Assembly: GCF_905175375.1 (NCBI RefSeq)
Contig: NZ_CAJIMS010000001.1
Coordinates: 1,426,001-1,490,000, forward strand
Source: Chryseobacterium aquaeductus
Lineage (GTDB): Bacteria; Bacteroidota; Bacteroidia; Flavobacteriales; Weeksellaceae
DNA length: 64,000 nucleotides
Direction: 5' to 3'
The translations under genes were made by a program, and so were the position numbers. Below are positions 17,416 to 26,439 of this stretch, piece after piece; position 1 is the stretch's first letter; each line of letters begins with the position of its first letter. Below the pieces are notes generated by a model. That model was not told the origin of the DNA, did not search any database, and worked only from the letters and a program-made list of their open reading frames with translations.

Positions 17416-17639
17416 TATTTCTTCTTTGCTGTCAATAAATGATAAATCTGCACAAAACAGATAATTGCATTAGGAATGATAACCGGCCAAAGCATTCCGC
17501 TGAAAATTCCGTAGATGACAAAACAGATGCAACCTACTAAATTGACAATTCTGATTTTTCTTAAATCTTTAAGTATAAAACTCAAAACGATGAAAACTGA
17601 AGCGGCATAGCCGATGTAAGTAGCAATCTCGGGACTCAT
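17415..17639 (-). CDS. Small membrane protein, YgjV-like
   Basis: A 74-residue protein with three hydrophobic helices. The pattern IGYAASVFIVLSFILKDLRKIRIVNLVG followed by FVIYGIFSGMLWPVIIPNAI resembles the repeat unit of YgjV-type and SemiSWEET-like membrane proteins. Its function is unknown. It is translationally coupled to the downstream GT4 gene by a one-base overlap. I judge the gene real from its coupling and composition. Confidence 0.75.
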   Translation of the reverse strand: MSPEIATYIGYAASVFIVLSFILKDLRKIRIVNLVGCICFVIYGIFSGMLWPVIIPNAIICFVQIYHLLTAKKK

Positions 17640-17796
17640 GAGGAAAATTTGAGGATAACAAACTTAGTCATTTTCAGTAAGATAAAAAACTTTTATCTGC
17701 CATAAAGTCATTAATTGTTTTTTGGTAAAATATTTGTAATTTAGATATAGAATAAACGATAAATGTTGTCGTTATTCCAATTTGAGATACAATATT

Positions 17797-20328
17797 ATGG
17801 ATTATAAGTTTTCACAGGGTTTGAGCCAAGTGTTCAAACAAAGCAAAAATGAAGCTAAGCGGCTGAAAAGTGAATTTCTTAATACAGAACATCTACTTTT
17901 AGGTATTATAAAAACAGAAAACTCTGCAAAAGAAATCCTTCAAGGGCTGAATGCCGATTTAACACAAATCAGAAGAAAAATTGAAACTTTAAATACAGCA
18001 AGTCTAAATCCTATTTCTGAGGAGGTTACCAATATTTCTTTCACCAAAATGGCAGATCATTCCATTAAACGTGCAGAGCTAGAATGCAGACAATATAAAA
18101 GCAACGAGATCAATACCGTTCACTTGCTTTTGGGCATTTTATATAAATATGAGGATCCTACTTCAAGTATTCTAGGAGCTTATGATATTGACTATGAAGG
18201 AGTTTCAAGAGAGTATCAAACCATGCTGAAAAATTCTGGGCAATCTTCACCTCAAAATTCTGCGTATGACGACGACGACGACAGAGAGGAATTTGAGCAA
18301 ATGAGAAAGCCTACAGGAAATTTGGGCTCTGCAAAAAGTAAAACTCCGACTTTGGATAATTTTGGTAGAGACTTGACTTCTTTGGCTAGAGACGGGAAAT
18401 TAGACCCTGTAATTGGTCGTGAGAAAGAAATCGAAAGAGTTTCTCAGATTTTATCAAGAAGAAAGAAAAACAATCCTTTGTTGATTGGTGAGCCTGGAGT
18501 TGGTAAATCTGCAATCGCTGAAGGTCTGGCTTTAAGAATTCAACAGAAAAAGGTTTCCAGAGTTCTGTTTGGGAAAAGAGTAATTACTTTGGATTTGGCA
18601 AGTTTAGTTGCCGGAACAAAATACCGTGGTCAGTTTGAAGAAAGAATGAAAGCGATCATGACAGAACTTGAAAAGAACCGTGATGTAATCTTATTCATCG
18701 ACGAGTTGCACACAATTGTCGGAGCAGGAAGTTCTACCGGGAGTTTAGATGCTTCCAATATGTTCAAACCGGCTTTAGCAAGAGGAGAAATTCAATGTAT
18801 TGGTGCTACAACTCTTGACGAGTACCGACAGTACATTGAAAAAGATGGTGCTTTAGAAAGAAGATTCCAGAAAGTAATGGTAGAGCCTACCAATATTGAG
18901 GAAACAATTCAGATTCTGAATCAGATTAAAGATAAATATGAGGAGCATCACAATGTTGTTTATACTGATGAAGCAATTCTTGCTTGTGTCAATTTGACAT
19001 CAAGATATATTACAGACCGATTTTTACCGGACAAAGCAATTGATGCGATGGACGAAGCTGGATCTCGTGTTTATATTAAAAACATGAAAGTTCCTACCGA
19101 AATCATTGATTTTGAAAAGAAAATCGAAGACATCAAAGAACTGAAGCAGAAAGCCGTAAAAGCTCAGGATTATCTGGAAGCAAGAAAGCTTAAGGATGAA
19201 GAAGAGCGTTTGCAAATGGAATTGAACTCTGCCCAGGATCAGTGGGATAAAGATGTAAAAGAGAAAAAAGAAACGGTATCTGAAGAAAGTGTCGCTGAAG
19301 TAGTTTCTATGATGAGCGGTATTCCTGTAACTAAAGTCGGCAAAAATGAGCTTGATAAATTAGCCGGAATGGATAATAATCTTAACGGAAAAGTTATCGG
19401 ACAGGAAGATGCTGTGAAAAAGGTAGTAAAAGCTATCCAAAGAAACAGAGCCGGGTTGAAAGACCCAAACAGACCGATCGGAACATTTATTTTCTTGGGA
19501 ACAACCGGTGTCGGTAAAACTGAGTTGGCTAAAGTAATGGCGAGAGAACTCTTCGATTCTGATGAAGCATTGATCAGAATTGACATGAGTGAATATATGG
19601 AGAAATTTGCGGTTTCCAGATTGGTTGGTGCGCCTCCGGGATACGTTGGATACGAAGAAGGCGGACAATTAACGGAGGCTGTAAGAAGAAAGCCTTATGC
19701 AGTTGTTCTTTTAGATGAGATTGAAAAAGCGCATCCAGATGTGTTCAATATCTTATTACAAATTTTAGATGAAGGTCACGTTACAGACAGTTTAGGCAGA
19801 AAGATTGACTTTAGAAATACCATTATCATCCTTACTTCAAACATCGGAACCAGAGATATCAAAGACTTTGGTGATGGTGTAGGATTCGGAACAAATGCGA
19901 AGAAAACAAACTCAGATTCAAGAACAAGAAGTACCATTGAAAATGCCCTTAAAAAAGCATTTGCTCCGGAATTTTTAAACAGAATTGATGATATTGTAAT
20001 CTTCAACTCGCTTGAAAGAAATGATATTTCTAAAATCATCGATATCGAATTGGCTAAATTATACTCAAGACTTGAAAAATTGGGTTATAAAGTAGACTTG
20101 ACCCCGGAAGCCAAAGATTTCATTTCTGAAAAAGGCTGGGATAAAGACTTTGGTGCCAGACCATTGAAGAGAGCCATTCAGAAATATATTGAAGACTTAT
20201 TAGCTGAGATGTTGGTAAACAAACAATTATCTGAAGGTGAAACGTTAACTTTAGATCTGAATGAAGCTAAAGACGGATTAGAAGGGAAAAGTCAGAAGAC
20301 GAAAAAATCGGCGACTGAGAAATCTTAA
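17797..20328 (+). CDS. clpC: ClpC-type AAA+ unfoldase
   Basis: An 843-residue ATPase of the ClpA/ClpC group, which unfolds proteins for ClpP. An in-frame TTG exists at 17782, but the ATG at 17797 (MDYKFSQGLSQVFKQ) is the proper start. Two N-terminal Clp repeats (about 1-145) are followed by an acidic linker with a run of five Asp, then AAA-1 with Walker A GEPGVGKS (about 231-238). The middle domain contains a UVR-like motif (about 438-475), and AAA-2 has Walker A GTTGVGKT (about 568). The ClpP-docking loop is probably the IGF-like VGFGTN region. It stands alone, with a strong terminator after the stop. Confidence 0.95.
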   Translation: MDYKFSQGLSQVFKQSKNEAKRLKSEFLNTEHLLLGIIKTENSAKEILQGLNADLTQIRRKIETLNTASLNPISEEVTNISFTKMADHSIKRAELECRQYKSNEINTVHLLLGILYKYEDPTSSILGAYDIDYEGVSREYQTMLKNSGQSSPQNSAYDDDDDREEFEQMRKPTGNLGSAKSKTPTLDNFGRDLTSLARDGKLDPVIGREKEIERVSQILSRRKKNNPLLIGEPGVGKSAIAEGLALRIQQKKVSRVLFGKRVITLDLASLVAGTKYRGQFEERMKAIMTELEKNRDVILFIDELHTIVGAGSSTGSLDASNMFKPALARGEIQCIGATTLDEYRQYIEKDGALERRFQKVMVEPTNIEETIQILNQIKDKYEEHHNVVYTDEAILACVNLTSRYITDRFLPDKAIDAMDEAGSRVYIKNMKVPTEIIDFEKKIEDIKELKQKAVKAQDYLEARKLKDEEERLQMELNSAQDQWDKDVKEKKETVSEESVAEVVSMMSGIPVTKVGKNELDKLAGMDNNLNGKVIGQEDAVKKVVKAIQRNRAGLKDPNRPIGTFIFLGTTGVGKTELAKVMARELFDSDEALIRIDMSEYMEKFAVSRLVGAPPGYVGYEEGGQLTEAVRRKPYAVVLLDEIEKAHPDVFNILLQILDEGHVTDSLGRKIDFRNTIIILTSNIGTRDIKDFGDGVGFGTNAKKTNSDSRTRSTIENALKKAFAPEFLNRIDDIVIFNSLERNDISKIIDIELAKLYSRLEKLGYKVDLTPEAKDFISEKGWDKDFGARPLKRAIQKYIEDLLAEMLVNKQLSEGETLTLDLNEAKDGLEGKSQKTKKSATEKS

Positions 20329-20351
20329 TAATCAATTTTAAATAAATAAAA

Positions 20352-20385
20352 AAAGCATCGGGAAATTCCCGATGCTTTTCTGTTT
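20352..20385 (+). terminator. Terminator of clpC
   Basis: AAAAGCATCGGGA (20352-20364) and TCCCGATGCTTTT (20368-20380) form a 13-bp perfect stem with a 3-base AAT loop, 23 bases after the clpC stop. A-run before and T-run after allow it to act in both directions. Confidence 0.85.
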
Positions 20386-20466
20386 TTCTTTATCACAAAG
20401 TAGCACAGATTTTCAAAAATAACAAAGTGTAATTTAAAGAAAGTAAGATAACAATTTGAGCTTGAC

Positions 20467-20492
20467 AAAAAGTTGATTTAGCTCAACTTTTT
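20467..20492. terminator. Terminator between clpC and the toxin-antitoxin-like pair
   Basis: AAAAAGTTGA (20467-20476) and TCAACTTTTT (20483-20492) form a 10-bp perfect stem with a TTTAGC loop, 10 bases past the stop of the minus-strand DUF4411 gene. It is symmetrical, so it can end transcription from either side. Confidence 0.7.
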
Positions 20493-20502
20493 ATATTCTT
20501 TA

Positions 20503-20997
20503 TCACAAAAAACATTTAAATTTTAGGTCTAGCTCATGAATGAATTGAAAATCATTTATCCAACGTATACCCATATTATCACAAACATTTGGAATCTTTA
20601 TTTTGTTGGAATTCAACGCAGTTACCTTTTCTTCTTTTGTGACAACAGTAGCATTTTCATATATGGAGTGTGCAATTACCCAAGGGTCAGCTAATGAACG
20701 TGCTTTGGTATTATCTACCAAGTTTACATGATTAGGATTTGATGAGTAAATGTTTTTCAAACAATTTGCAACTTGTTCGCTAACCTTCTTAATTGGAATT
20801 TTGCTGCTTTTCAACCACTTAGAAAGATCATCTTCAGTTCTTACAATTTCTTCATAAACATATTCAGGAATAAATATCCGGTCTTGTTTGCCTAGCTCAA
20901 TCAATATATCCCAATAGTCTGGACAAAATTTTGGGTTGTAATATTTTTGCCATGCTTGAATTAGCACATTGGCATCTAAACAGTATTTATTTGCCAT
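20503..20997 (-). CDS. DUF4411 PIN-like protein, probable toxin
   Basis: A 164-residue soluble protein opening MANKYCLDANVLIQAWQKYY, where Asp8 in the LDANV motif is the first acidic residue of a PIN nuclease site. EIVRTEDDL and LADPWVIAHSIY supply further acids, and TVVTKEEKV fits the end of the fold. DUF4411 is a PIN-like family usually found beside an XRE-ImmA/IrrE gene. That is the arrangement here: the neighbour is 4 bases upstream on the same strand. The likely role is an RNA-cleaving toxin held in check by the partner. Toxicity is inferred, not shown. Confidence 0.85.
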   Translation of the reverse strand: MANKYCLDANVLIQAWQKYYNPKFCPDYWDILIELGKQDRIFIPEYVYEEIVRTEDDLSKWLKSSKIPIKKVSEQVANCLKNIYSSNPNHVNLVDNTKARSLADPWVIAHSIYENATVVTKEEKVTALNSNKIKIPNVCDNMGIRWINDFQFIHELDLKFKCFL

Positions 20998-21001
20998 CGT
21001 C

Positions 21002-22180
21002 TTATCTAATTAGTTGAGATTCTAACTTGTGAAATTTATTCACTTGTACATTTAAAAGATTACTTGCTATTGTTGGTTCAATATATCCTCCACGAAATGC
21101 ATCTAAAACGGTTTGTGTAAACAACTTACTATTTCTATTTAACTGTAATAAAAAATAATTTGGTCCACCTGCATTTTCCTTTTCCTTTTGTTTTTTTTTC
21201 TTCTCAGCTTCTCTTCTTAGATATTCCTTAAAATCTATATCTGCTTGCTTTTTGAGTTTCTGATAGGTATTTAATGTGATAATATTTAGATTTAATGCTC
21301 TTACTATTAATGCAAATGAACTAACGCCCAATTGTTTAGCAATTTTAAAAATATTTTTTGAAGATTGAAACAATGAAGCATCAAAATCTAATATTATAGC
21401 TTTAGGCATAAGTGCGTTTGCTGCTACTTCGTTGCAAAATAATTCGACAGGATGAAATTTATCTTTTTGTTTCAAATTAGGTTCAACTTCGTTTGAAACA
21501 CCAGTTTCTGCAATCCAAACGTGTGCTAATTCATGCAGTAATGTAAAAAGTTGTGGTGCATTCCAATCTTCTGAATTTACAAATACAAAAGGGGCATGAG
21601 GATCTGCAATTGCAAAACCTTGTAGTTCCTCAGAATCTAACTTCAGTCGAGAATGGATAAAACTAGTTCGTGATACAAATATTCCATTAGTTTCTGCTGC
21701 ATCAATCCACTCTTTTATTGGATTGTCAGATTTATAAAATAATGGATTTATATTCAAGGTTTGAAGTATGTCATTTGCTACTTTTTGAGGATCATCATAA
21801 ATATTAAATCGTCCTACAAATGGCAGCTTTTCTTCTTGATTATCCGAATAATTATCGCTTATCCAAGATTGTTTCTGCTGTATTTCCCTAATAATAAAAA
21901 TTGAAGAAGTTGTTAAAGATTTTGACCCTGGTTTTCTAAAATCTTGCAATGGTTGGAAGTCTCGTGGAATTTCTGGTAAAAAGAAAAGCGCAAAAGATCT
22001 TTTATATGCTTTAGCTAATGTCTGAGCTTGGCGAATAGTCGGCTGGTTGATTCCTGCTTCCCATTCCTTTAGCTTTTCAATACTCACAGAAACTTTGCCA
22101 GCAGCAATTTCCTCGGTCATTCGTGCCGATTCCCTTGCCCATTTTAGAACGTTTGGTGTTATGTATGCTTTGTCTGACAT
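21002..22180 (-). CDS. XRE-type HTH plus ImmA/IrrE metallopeptidase, probable antitoxin/regulator
   Basis: A 392-residue two-domain protein. The N-terminal part (about 1-65) is a lambda-repressor-like helix-turn-helix with VSIEKLKEWEAGINQPTIRQAQTLAKAY. The central ImmA/IrrE domain has LFTLLHELAHVWIAETG, with the HExxH zinc motif at 216-220, and the later VELFCNEVAANALMP that supplies the third ligand. A Lys/Glu-rich coil (about 318-332) precedes the C-terminal tail. COG2856-type proteins act as metalloprotease regulators or antitoxins of mobile elements and toxin pairs. It heads a two-gene operon with DUF4411, 4 bases away. Confidence 0.88.
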   Translation of the reverse strand: MSDKAYITPNVLKWARESARMTEEIAAGKVSVSIEKLKEWEAGINQPTIRQAQTLAKAYKRSFALFFLPEIPRDFQPLQDFRKPGSKSLTTSSIFIIREIQQKQSWISDNYSDNQEEKLPFVGRFNIYDDPQKVANDILQTLNINPLFYKSDNPIKEWIDAAETNGIFVSRTSFIHSRLKLDSEELQGFAIADPHAPFVFVNSEDWNAPQLFTLLHELAHVWIAETGVSNEVEPNLKQKDKFHPVELFCNEVAANALMPKAIILDFDASLFQSSKNIFKIAKQLGVSSFALIVRALNLNIITLNTYQKLKKQADIDFKEYLRREAEKKKKQKEKENAGGPNYFLLQLNRNSKLFTQTVLDAFRGGYIEPTIASNLLNVQVNKFHKLESQLIR

Positions 22181-22295
22181 CGTTGGGTTAAAAGTACAAA
22201 TTTTATAGCTAATTCTAACAAAATTTAATGTTCTAGATTTATCGCCTTCATTGTTTTAAGCAAATTCATACATAAACATCGAATCTAGAAAACCT

Positions 22296-22823
22296 CTAAA
22301 GCCCAACCACAAAACCCACAGTAGGAATCAATCCACCAGAAAAAACACTGCTGTTTTCTTTATATAAAACATTGTACATCAAGCCGATCTGCATAAAGGA
22401 ATTGTTTCCAATTTGTTGCATATATCCGCCTCCCAAATACAGTGCAGTTTCCTGCTGATTATTTTTAAAATCATAGAATTTATCTTCGTAATTCACAAAG
22501 AAATGCTGCAAATTTCCGCTGACAAAGAAAGATCTTGCAAAATAATAATTTACAAAAGGACCAAACCCAAACATTGTCGATTTATAAAAATCTGAAGATT
22601 GCCAAGAAACACTTCCAATTAATCCTGCTTCCAAATCATTTGTCAACCTATATCCAACTCTTGGTGCAAACTGAAGATTAAAGTAAGAATTGCTTCCGAA
22701 ACCAACGCCTAAACCACCACCAAAAGTCCATCTGTTGTTTTCTGAGGCTGGCGTTCCGATTGCAATCTGAGAGAATGCTACGCCGGAAACTAACATGAGT
22801 GAAGAAATAAATAGTTTTTTCAT
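22296..22823 (-). CDS. Small outer-membrane beta-barrel protein
   Basis: A 175-residue exported protein with signal peptide MKKLFISSLMLVSGVAFSQ. The mature part is made of alternating Gly/aromatic strands (WTFGGGLGVGFGSNSYFNLQ, PRVGYRLTNDLEAGLIGS, PFVNYYFARSFFVSGNLQ) and ends VGFVVGL, so it looks like an eight-stranded OmpA/OmpX-type barrel. It is monocistronic and divergent from mnmA, with 157 bases between. The function is unknown; such proteins are common in Bacteroidota. Confidence 0.8.
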   Translation of the reverse strand: MKKLFISSLMLVSGVAFSQIAIGTPASENNRWTFGGGLGVGFGSNSYFNLQFAPRVGYRLTNDLEAGLIGSVSWQSSDFYKSTMFGFGPFVNYYFARSFFVSGNLQHFFVNYEDKFYDFKNNQQETALYLGGGYMQQIGNNSFMQIGLMYNVLYKENSSVFSGGLIPTVGFVVGL

Positions 22824-22926
22824 ATTTAAATTTTTTGCTTTTTCGAAAATGTAAGTATCGATTTTTAAGAACTATCGTTTTTATCAATGCATAAAATTAT
22901 CATTTTTTTTGTGAATGGGATTATTG

Positions 22927-22934
22927 TAATTTTG
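22927..22934 (+). promoter_or_regulatory. -7 box of mnmA
   Basis: TAATTTTG matches TAnnTTTG and ends 46 bases before the mnmA ATG. A small inverted repeat AACTC/GAGTT lies in the leader (about 22949-22965). Confidence 0.6.
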
Positions 22935-22980
22935 CAACTCAACTAAGAACTCCCGTTAAGAGTTTCGTAAAATTGAATAC

Positions 22981-24168
22981 ATGAAAGTAGTAGTAGGCCT
23001 CTCCGGAGGTGTAGATTCGAGTGTTACAGCGTATTTGCTGCAGCAGCAAGGTCACGAGGTTGTGGCTTTATTTATGAGAAACTGGAACGATGCTTCCGTG
23101 ACTTTGGAAGATGAATGTCCATGGGTTGAGGACAGCAATGATGCCTTAATGGTTGCTCAAAAGCTTGGAATTCCGTTTCAGGTGATTGATATGAGCGAAC
23201 TATATAAAGAAAGAATCGTTGATTATATGTTCGAGGAATATCAAAGAGGAAGAACTCCAAATCCTGATGTTTTGTGCAACAGAGAGGTGAAATTTGATGT
23301 TTTTATGAAAACAGCGATGTCGCTTGGTGCCGATAAAGTGGCAACAGGACATTATGCAAGAGTAGATTCTACCTGTGGCGAAAACGGAAAGGAAATTTTT
23401 CACCTTTTGGCAGGAAAAGATAACAATAAAGATCAATCTTATTTTCTTTGTCAACTCAATCAGGATCAATTATCTAAAGCGTTGTTTCCTATCGGAGAAT
23501 TAACGAAGCCTCGGGTCAGAGAAATTGCCAAAGAAATTGGTTTGGTAACGGCAGATAAAAAAGATTCTCAAGGATTGTGTTTTATCGGTAAAGTCAGTCT
23601 TCCTCAGTTTTTACAGCAACAGTTGGTTCCAAAAGAAGGAGAAATTGTTGAAATTTTCGAAGATTCCCCTTTATTTTCTGAAGAAGTACCACCATTTTCT
23701 TCTAAAAAAGAAGAATTAGAATTTTTAAGCAGAAAAATCAATTATAAAAAAGCCGACGGAAAGGTTATAGGAAAGCACCAAGGCGCTCAGTTTTTCACGA
23801 TCGGACAAAGTAAAGGTCTTGGAATTGGCGGACATAAAGAAAGCTGTTTTATTGTCTCAAGAGACATGGAAAACAACATTATTTTCGTTGGTGAAAGTCA
23901 TAGTTTTCCGGGATTGCACAAGAAAGCGTTAAAAATTGACAATTCTGAATTACATTGGGTTCGAGAAGATTTAAGATTAAAAAATGGCGAGTCTATGAAC
24001 GTTTCGGGAAGATTCCGTTACAGACAAGAACTTCAGAATGCTACAATTTATCAGTATGAAAATGCTTTTTACATGGAATTTGAAAATCCCCAATCGGCAA
24101 TTGCAGAAGGACAATTTGCGGCTTGGTACATCGATGATGAATTGATCGGAAGCGGAGTTATTTCTTAA
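22981..24168 (+). CDS. mnmA: tRNA-specific 2-thiouridylase MnmA
   Basis: A 395-residue enzyme that makes 2-thiouridine at the wobble base of tRNA Lys, Glu and Gln. The PP-loop SGGVDSS is at residues 8-14, the catalytic Cys pair is Cys99 ([10 protein letters not shown]) and Cys200 (SQGLCFIGK), and the RTPNPD and ATGHYARV segments are standard. The C-terminal barrel domain contains [10 protein letters not shown]. It carries a small insertion rich in Glu/Ser around 215-240. It is monocistronic, with its own promoter and a short-stem terminator. Confidence 0.95.
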   Translation: MKVVVGLSGGVDSSVTAYLLQQQGHEVVALFMRNWNDASVTLEDECPWVEDSNDALMVAQKLGIPFQVIDMSELYKERIVDYMFEEYQRGRTPNPDVLCNREVKFDVFMKTAMSLGADKVATGHYARVDSTCGENGKEIFHLLAGKDNNKDQSYFLCQLNQDQLSKALFPIGELTKPRVREIAKEIGLVTADKKDSQGLCFIGKVSLPQFLQQQLVPKEGEIVEIFEDSPLFSEEVPPFSSKKEELEFLSRKINYKKADGKVIGKHQGAQFFTIGQSKGLGIGGHKESCFIVSRDMENNIIFVGESHSFPGLHKKALKIDNSELHWVREDLRLKNGESMNVSGRFRYRQELQNATIYQYENAFYMEFENPQSAIAEGQFAAWYIDDELIGSGVIS

Positions 24169-24221
24169 AATGAAGATCGAGAAAAGATCAAAGATTTATA
24201 AATATCTAAAGAAAAATAATC

Positions 24222-24248
24222 CCGAAGCATTTTTGTTTCGGTTTTTTG
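24222..24248 (+). terminator. Probable terminator of mnmA
   Basis: CCGAA (24222-24226) and TTCGG (24237-24241) form a short stem followed by a run of six T, about 50 bases past the mnmA stop. The stem is only 5 bp. Confidence 0.5.
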
Positions 24249-24270
24249 TTTTGTTAAAGACTAAAATGAT

Positions 24271-24621
24271 TTATTTAAACTTTTTGTTGAATTGATATGA
24301 TTTAATAATGATTATTACAGCAATTTCTATAACTAAAATCATTACTAAATATCCAACAGGTTTTCCTAAATACAAACCTCTGATCAGCTTGATCAAACCT
24401 AAAATAAATATTGAAATAAGGAAGTAAAAAGTTGTTTTAGAAATAGATTCTTTGAAGAATTTCAGCATAAAAATCGAGAGATAAATTCCACTTAAAAGAA
24501 TGATATAAAACTTTAAAAAATCTGGACCTTTCAAAAAGAGCGGTTGGTAAGTTTTGTGCTCTGTCACGAGCCAAATCATGCTTATGAAAACCGGAATTGA
24601 GTGAATGATTATCTTTTTCAT
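24271..24621 (-). CDS. Hypothetical four-helix membrane protein
   Basis: A 116-residue membrane protein beginning MKKIIIHSIPVFISMIWLV. The frame stays open upstream to 24771, but that extension is the shadow of the Cys/Gly-rich tail of the neighbouring gene in another frame, so the ATG at 24621 is chosen. Four hydrophobic segments are seen (about 6-22, 36-52, 60-77, 85-106). It begins 13 bases after the stop of the upstream gene and is probably cotranscribed with it. No family recognised. Confidence 0.65.
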   Translation of the reverse strand: MKKIIIHSIPVFISMIWLVTEHKTYQPLFLKGPDFLKFYIILLSGIYLSIFMLKFFKESISKTTFYFLISIFILGLIKLIRGLYLGKPVGYLVMILVIEIAVIIIIKSYQFNKKFK

Positions 24622-24634
24622 AATTTCAATCAAT

Positions 24635-25393
24635 TTAGCTTCCACATCCACCACATCCGCTTCCACAGCTATTTCCGCAAGAACTGCTGCAACCAGATGA
24701 ATTTCCGCCGTCTCCGTGAGAACTGTCGCTTCCGCAGGAGAAAAAAAACGTTCCGCTTTCGTTGTCATCATTCTTTTTGTCAGAAGAATCAGAGTTTTTA
24801 CTAAATTTTCTAATTATTGATACAATGATTAGAAAAAAGACAGCCAACAAAGAGAAAACTGTAATGCCGCTATTGTTGTTTTCCCGACAAGAATAGATGA
24901 TCAGAATTAAACCCAGCATCAGAACAATTTTACCAGAGAATGGTATTTTATTCTTTTTTGGGGAATTACTTGTTGGTTTCCAGATGTCTTCCGGTGGTTC
25001 TTGTTGAAAAATGGTTTTGTAATTTTCTAAAGTTTCTGAGAACCAGTTTTCGTGTTTGCTTTTTTCTTTGTTTCCGCCATTTGAAGGATGATGATGCAAA
25101 TTCATTTTTAAAACATTCGGGCAAAAATCTTCCCAATAATTCTGAGTGTAGATTAAATGCATGTGCCAAACTTTATCTACAATTTCGCTTGGTGAAGCTC
25201 CGTTTGGCAAAATACAGCAGAGATAAACAAACTTTTTATACTCATCAATTGCTTTTTGAGTAAAATATAAACTCCAGTTTTCTTCCTTCGCCAATTTTTT
25301 AGAGAAAGGAAATGATGCGTTCTGAGCATCCAATGAAAATCCCTGTATTCTTTGCCAAAGATCTTCGTTTCTTAATACAATTTTTGTTTTCAT
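24635..25393 (-). CDS. Membrane protein with Cys/Gly/Ser-rich tail (TIGR04222/GRDP-like)
   Basis: A 252-residue protein. An upstream in-frame TTG at 25420 is less likely than the ATG at 25393 (MKTKIVLRNEDLWQRI). The N-terminal half has EIVDKVWHMHLIYTQNYWEDFC, the DKVWHxHI-type core of glycine-rich-domain proteins. Two hydrophobic stretches follow (about 145-160 and 170-187). The C-terminus is an extreme tail of Gly, Ser and Cys (about the last 35 residues, with ten Cys, ending GSGCGGCGS). This layout resembles the TIGR04222 group of uncharacterised membrane proteins. Its function is unknown. It is transcribed with the following small membrane protein. Confidence 0.65.
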   Translation of the reverse strand: MKTKIVLRNEDLWQRIQGFSLDAQNASFPFSKKLAKEENWSLYFTQKAIDEYKKFVYLCCILPNGASPSEIVDKVWHMHLIYTQNYWEDFCPNVLKMNLHHHPSNGGNKEKSKHENWFSETLENYKTIFQQEPPEDIWKPTSNSPKKNKIPFSGKIVLMLGLILIIYSCRENNNSGITVFSLLAVFFLIIVSIIRKFSKNSDSSDKKNDDNESGTFFFSCGSDSSHGDGGNSSGCSSSCGNSCGSGCGGCGS

Positions 25394-25511
25394 TTTGTTT
25401 TTTTTATTTTTTCTACTCAAATTTCAATCGATTCGAAAATATAAAAGTCCTGCAAAAATCTTTTTTAGAATTAAATAAATCTTAAATTAGTCTTATCTAA
25501 ATAATATAGCC

Positions 25512-26411
25512 ATGAAAAAAGAAGCTATTTTACATCTCGAAAAACTGATGAACTTTCTTAGCCTTCATTTTTTGAAGAAAAATCATTGGGAAAATGTCAC
25601 CAAAACTGAATGGTCTTACATCGTCGATGAACTCAACGAATTGATTGTGAACGACAATGAAGAAAAAAATATCAAGAAAAAAGCAGATGTCTTAGGATCA
25701 AATTATCTTTACGAACATTTGATTATCAATAAACTAAAGAAATTTTACCAAAATGAAAATTCTGTTCTGAGTAAACCCAATCTTGCAAAACTCAGTATTA
25801 TTGTAAAAGTTTTGGGTTACTCAAATTATATTGATTTTATTAATTCAAATACAGAAGCTTTCAATTTTAATGATCTTAAAATTGACATGAACATTACGAA
25901 GCAAAACACTGTTCTTTTGGATCTTTTAGTTGGTTGTTGGTATTCTTACAACAGAAATTTTCCAGACAATCCTTCCAAGGTAAAAGACGACAGAATATGG
26001 CGATCAGCAATGGAAATATATAAGTCTGAAACTTCAGGAGAATATTTTATCGAAAGAAGTGGTGGCGATCACCATAAGTATTTCGGAAAAGTGACTGCGT
26101 ATTCTGATTACGTATTTATCATCATGAACAGCAATACGTTTATCCGCCAAAGACATTTTATTTCAAGAATAAAAGATATCAAGGAGAAGATCAAAAACCC
26201 AGAATATAAGATCTATGAACTGCATTTTATAAGTACCTGCATTAGTTTTAACCAAGAGCCGATTGCTCTTTTCGAGATTTTCCAGAAGGTAAGTGACAGA
26301 AGAACTTTTGTTCCCGATTCCATCAGTTTTCCGATTGACAGTAGTGAAATTCCTGCTTCAATTATAAAGCAACTTGAAGATACTGAAGCGAATAGAATAG
26401 ATTACAGATAG
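25512..26411 (+). CDS. Hypothetical protein
   Basis: A 299-residue soluble protein starting MKKEAILHLEKLMNFLSLHFL. The N-terminal third is Lys/Glu/Asn-rich and helical (about 1-120). The remaining part contains LLVGCWYSYNRNFPDNPSK and FIERSGGDHHKYFGKV, then a beta-rich C-terminal domain. No signal peptide, membrane segment or known motif was found. It is divergent from the Cys/Gly-rich membrane protein and tail to tail with the LytTR regulator (28 bases apart). No function can be assigned. Confidence 0.6.
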   Translation: MKKEAILHLEKLMNFLSLHFLKKNHWENVTKTEWSYIVDELNELIVNDNEEKNIKKKADVLGSNYLYEHLIINKLKKFYQNENSVLSKPNLAKLSIIVKVLGYSNYIDFINSNTEAFNFNDLKIDMNITKQNTVLLDLLVGCWYSYNRNFPDNPSKVKDDRIWRSAMEIYKSETSGEYFIERSGGDHHKYFGKVTAYSDYVFIIMNSNTFIRQRHFISRIKDIKEKIKNPEYKIYELHFISTCISFNQEPIALFEIFQKVSDRRTFVPDSISFPIDSSEIPASIIKQLEDTEANRIDYR

Positions 26412-26439
26412 TTGTCAGTTGATGGTTTTTAGTTTTAAA

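Noticed and set aside
20387..20509. 14-base direct repeat TTCTTTATCACAAA at 20387 and 20496 beside the toxin-antitoxin pair
   Set aside because: I looked for a matching copy at the other edge of the pair near 22200 and found none, so it is not a target-site duplication of an insertion.
24622..24771. N-terminal extension of the small membrane protein upstream of 24621
   Set aside because: It is the reverse-frame shadow of the Cys/Gly/Ser-rich tail of the preceding gene, and its Ala/Glu/Val composition is that of a shadow frame.
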